64,000 bases of DNA from contig JAIXWW010000006.1 of NCBI GenBank assembly GCA_027491085.1, positions 25,853-89,852 on the forward strand, in the 5' to 3' direction. Made by a program: the position numbers and the translations under genes. Below, piece by piece: positions 62,185 through 64,000 of the stretch; within the stretch, counting starts at the first letter, position 1, and each line of letters starts with the position of its first letter. The notes below the pieces were generated by a model that saw only the letters and a list, made by a program, of their open reading frames with translations, searched no databases and had not been told where the DNA came from. The DNA is from Bacteroidota bacterium. GTDB taxonomy: Bacteria > Bacteroidota > Bacteroidia > UKL13-3.

Positions 62185-62328
62185 ATTTTATTTGGCATTA
62201 CCGCAATTCCCTCAACAAAAGCCACCACACTTGCGGTCGGGCTATCCGTTCCAATCTTTTTTCCAACTGCGCAAACCTCCGCAAAAAAGGATTTCCACTG
62301 CTATCCCTAATGCACAGTACGGTTCTAA
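62185..62328 (-). other. Intergenic element downstream of prfC
   Basis: A mixed-composition stretch, richer in G and C than the surrounding AT-rich gaps. On the minus strand it reads TTAGGGATAGCAGTGGAAAT, then TTTTTTGCGGAGG, GATTGGAACGGATAGCCCGA and CCGCAAGTGTGGTGG. Several complementary pieces (CCGCAA with TTGCGG) suggest folding. It has no convincing frame. Possible ncRNA or dispersed repeat. Confidence 0.4.
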
Positions 62329-63921
62329 TTATTGATTATCAGTCTTAAATTCCGAAGTTGTATGAAACGACAATTCAGGGAAATTATCCTGATTTATCTT
62401 TAATGCCCATAAACTATCAGCTAAAAATACTGGTCTTCCCTCTTTATCCATAGCAATACTATGTTTCTTTAAATTGGTAAAACGTTCCAAAGCTTTTTTA
62501 TCTTTCGATGTAAACCAACAAGCCTTTTCATAATTCAAAGGTCTAAATGAACAAGAGGCACCATACTCATGCAAAAGTCTAAATTGAATTACATCAAACT
62601 GTAAATCTCCAACAGTTCCTATTATTTTAATATTACCAGGCTGCTGAATAAACAATTGAGCAACACCTTCATCAGTTAATTGCATAATTCCTTTTTCTAA
62701 TTGCTTAGTTTTCAAAGGATCTTTATTTTCTAACTCCTTAAATATTTCAGGCGAAAAACTAGGAATTCCTTTAAAATTAATCATCTCTCCTTCAGTTAAA
62801 GTATCACCAATTTTAAAATTACCTGTATCATAAAGCCCTACCACATCACCAGGATAAGCTTCATCAATCACACTCTTGTCATTAGCCATAAAACTAGTCG
62901 GGCTCGAAAATCTAATCTTTTTATCTAATCTTGTATGCTGGTAAAATTTATTTCTTTCAAACTTTCCAGAAACAATCCTACAAAAAGCAATTCTATCTCT
63001 ATGATTTGGATCTAAATTAGCATGAATTTTAAAAATAAAACCTGTAAACTTTTTCTCCTCGGGCTTAACCTCTCTGGTTTCGCTCTCTCTCGATCTAGGT
63101 TCAGGAGCAATTTGAACAAAAGTATCTAACAACTCTTGAACTCCAAAATTATTGATTGCACTACCAAAAAATACTGGTGCTAAATAACCATCTAGATATA
63201 AATCTCTATTAAATGGCTCATATACACCTTCTACCAATTCAGCATCATCTCGTAATTTATTTGCTGCCTTCTCACCGATAATCTCATCTAACTCTTTAGA
63301 ATCCAGCGATTCTATTGCCAATACATCATTGGCTATCTTTCTTTTATCTGCCGAAAAAAGTTGAAGTTTTTTTTCGTACAAATTATATACACCTTTAAAA
63401 CTTGAGCCAATACCAATTGGCCAAGATAAAGGTCTAGTATGAATATTCAATTCCTTTTCTATTTCATCTAATAAATCAAAAGGATCTTGTCCTTCCCTAT
63501 CCATCTTATTAATGAAAACAATAACAGGAGTATTTCTCATCCTGCAAACTTCCATAAGCTTTCTCGTCTGATCCTCAACACCTTTAACACAATCAACAAC
63601 TAGAATTACACTATCAACCGCGGTTAAAGTTCTATAAGTATCCTCCGCAAAATCCTTATGTCCGGGAGTATCCAAAATATTAACTTTATAATCCTTATAG
63701 TCAAAACCCATAACAGAAGATGCAACAGAAATTCCTCTCTGTTTCTCAATTTCCATAAAATCCGAAGTAGCAGCTCTAGTTGCTTTATTACTTTTAACAG
63801 CTCCTGCAATTTGGATTGCACCACCAAAAAGTAGGAACTTTTCTGTAAGCGTAGTTTTACCAGCATCTGGGTGACTAATAATTCCAAAAGTTCTACGTTT
63901 ACTAATATTTTGTATATCCAT
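62329..63921 (-). CDS. prfC: Peptide chain release factor 3
   Basis: A 530-residue GTPase that removes RF1 and RF2 from the ribosome after termination. G1 is [20 protein letters not shown], followed by [20 protein letters not shown], the G3 [20 protein letters not shown] and G4 [10 protein letters not shown]. The switch and C-terminal domains ([26 protein letters not shown]-like [20 protein letters not shown]) separate RF3 from EF-G. Confidence 0.96.
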   Translation of the reverse strand: MDIQNISKRRTFGIISHPDAGKTTLTEKFLLFGGAIQIAGAVKSNKATRAATSDFMEIEKQRGISVASSVMGFDYKDYKVNILDTPGHKDFAEDTYRTLTAVDSVILVVDCVKGVEDQTRKLMEVCRMRNTPVIVFINKMDREGQDPFDLLDEIEKELNIHTRPLSWPIGIGSSFKGVYNLYEKKLQLFSADKRKIANDVLAIESLDSKELDEIIGEKAANKLRDDAELVEGVYEPFNRDLYLDGYLAPVFFGSAINNFGVQELLDTFVQIAPEPRSRESETREVKPEEKKFTGFIFKIHANLDPNHRDRIAFCRIVSGKFERNKFYQHTRLDKKIRFSSPTSFMANDKSVIDEAYPGDVVGLYDTGNFKIGDTLTEGEMINFKGIPSFSPEIFKELENKDPLKTKQLEKGIMQLTDEGVAQLFIQQPGNIKIIGTVGDLQFDVIQFRLLHEYGASCSFRPLNYEKACWFTSKDKKALERFTNLKKHSIAMDKEGRPVFLADSLWALKINQDNFPELSFHTTSEFKTDNQ

Positions 63922-63944
63922 AAATTAAATAAAAAAATAAACAT

Positions 63945-63971
63945 AAAAAAACCCCACCAAAAGGTGAGGTT
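63945..63971 (-). terminator. Terminator of a gene beyond the right edge
   Basis: AACCCCACC (63950-63958) with GGTGAGGTT (63963-63971), a 9-bp stem with one G-U pair on the minus strand, an AAAA loop and a U tract on the minus side. It implies a minus-strand gene ending to the right of the window. Confidence 0.75.
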
Positions 63972-64000
63972 AATTTAAAAATCCGGCAACAACATACTTT

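Noticed and set aside
1..64000. tRNA, rRNA, transposase or prophage genes
   Set aside because: None could be supported; all larger gaps were read and hold only promoters, hairpins and repeats.

Overview
The window reads as a chromosomal segment from an AT-rich member of the Bacteroidota. Four lines of evidence support this. The str, S10, spc and alpha ribosomal operons are joined into one minus-strand block without tuf. Promoters have the Bacteroidota form (TTTG or TTG, about 19 nt, then TAnnTTTG) and strong Shine-Dalgarno sites are lacking. Typical Bacteroidota families are present: Porin_10-like protein, BT_3928-like DoxX protein, DUF1599, putative sugar nucleotidyltransferase of the GlmU type, and zinc-free S14 and L36. 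The intergenic gaps are full of short low-complexity and palindromic repeats. No rRNA, tRNA, CRISPR array, transposase or prophage was seen. The genus is not identified.

Layout. Positions 1-1273 hold the 5' part of a very methionine-rich PhaE-like subunit of class III PHA synthase, running off the left edge. Next come a rhodanese-thioredoxin lipoprotein and a metallo-beta-lactamase/rhodanese protein (sulfur handling, the latter frameshifted), a membrane histidine kinase and a WecA-type glycan initiation enzyme. From 6816 to 23914 lies the translation block: rplQ, rpoA, rpsD, rpsK, rpsM, rpmJ, infA, secY, rplO, rpmD, rpsE, rplR, rplF, rpsH, rpsN, rplE, rplX, rplN, rpsQ, rpmC, rplP, rpsC, rplV, rpsS, rplB, rplW, rplD, rplC, rpsJ, fusA, rpsG, rpsL. 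It is transcribed right to left from two tandem promoters before rpsL and an internal one before rpsH. fusA carries an in-frame TAA.

From 24245 to 47185 are housekeeping and envelope genes: TerB-like protein, Bcp peroxiredoxin, M23 peptidase, FAH hydrolase, menD, menB, murB, a GlmU-like enzyme, rpmE type B, a phosphoribosyltransferase, HU, aroK, a DoxX/MauE protein, DUF1599, folP, cdaA, dnaX, a porin, a lipoprotein, dapA, a methyltransferase and pckA. dnaX has a ten-A run placed so that a -1 slip joins the gamma reading frame to a tau C-terminal extension. From about 47280 to 50124 is a small accessory stretch: a putative abortive-infection-like membrane protein, a large protein with a PD-(D/E)XK-like C-terminus, and a lipoprotein. 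The rest holds an UvrD/FBH1-like helicase, DinB, mutS, a HEAT-like protein, a 37-residue membrane peptide next to mlaD, an amidase, lptD, an AhpC-type peroxiredoxin and prfC.

The main points for a second look are the dnaX slippery run, the interruptions in fusA and the MBL/rhodanese gene, the hidden PhaE gene, a three-copy palindromic repeat family, repeat sequence inside menD, and an aroK whose only ATG lies inside the P-loop. Homopolymer and single-base interruptions could be assembly errors; this cannot be settled from one sequence.
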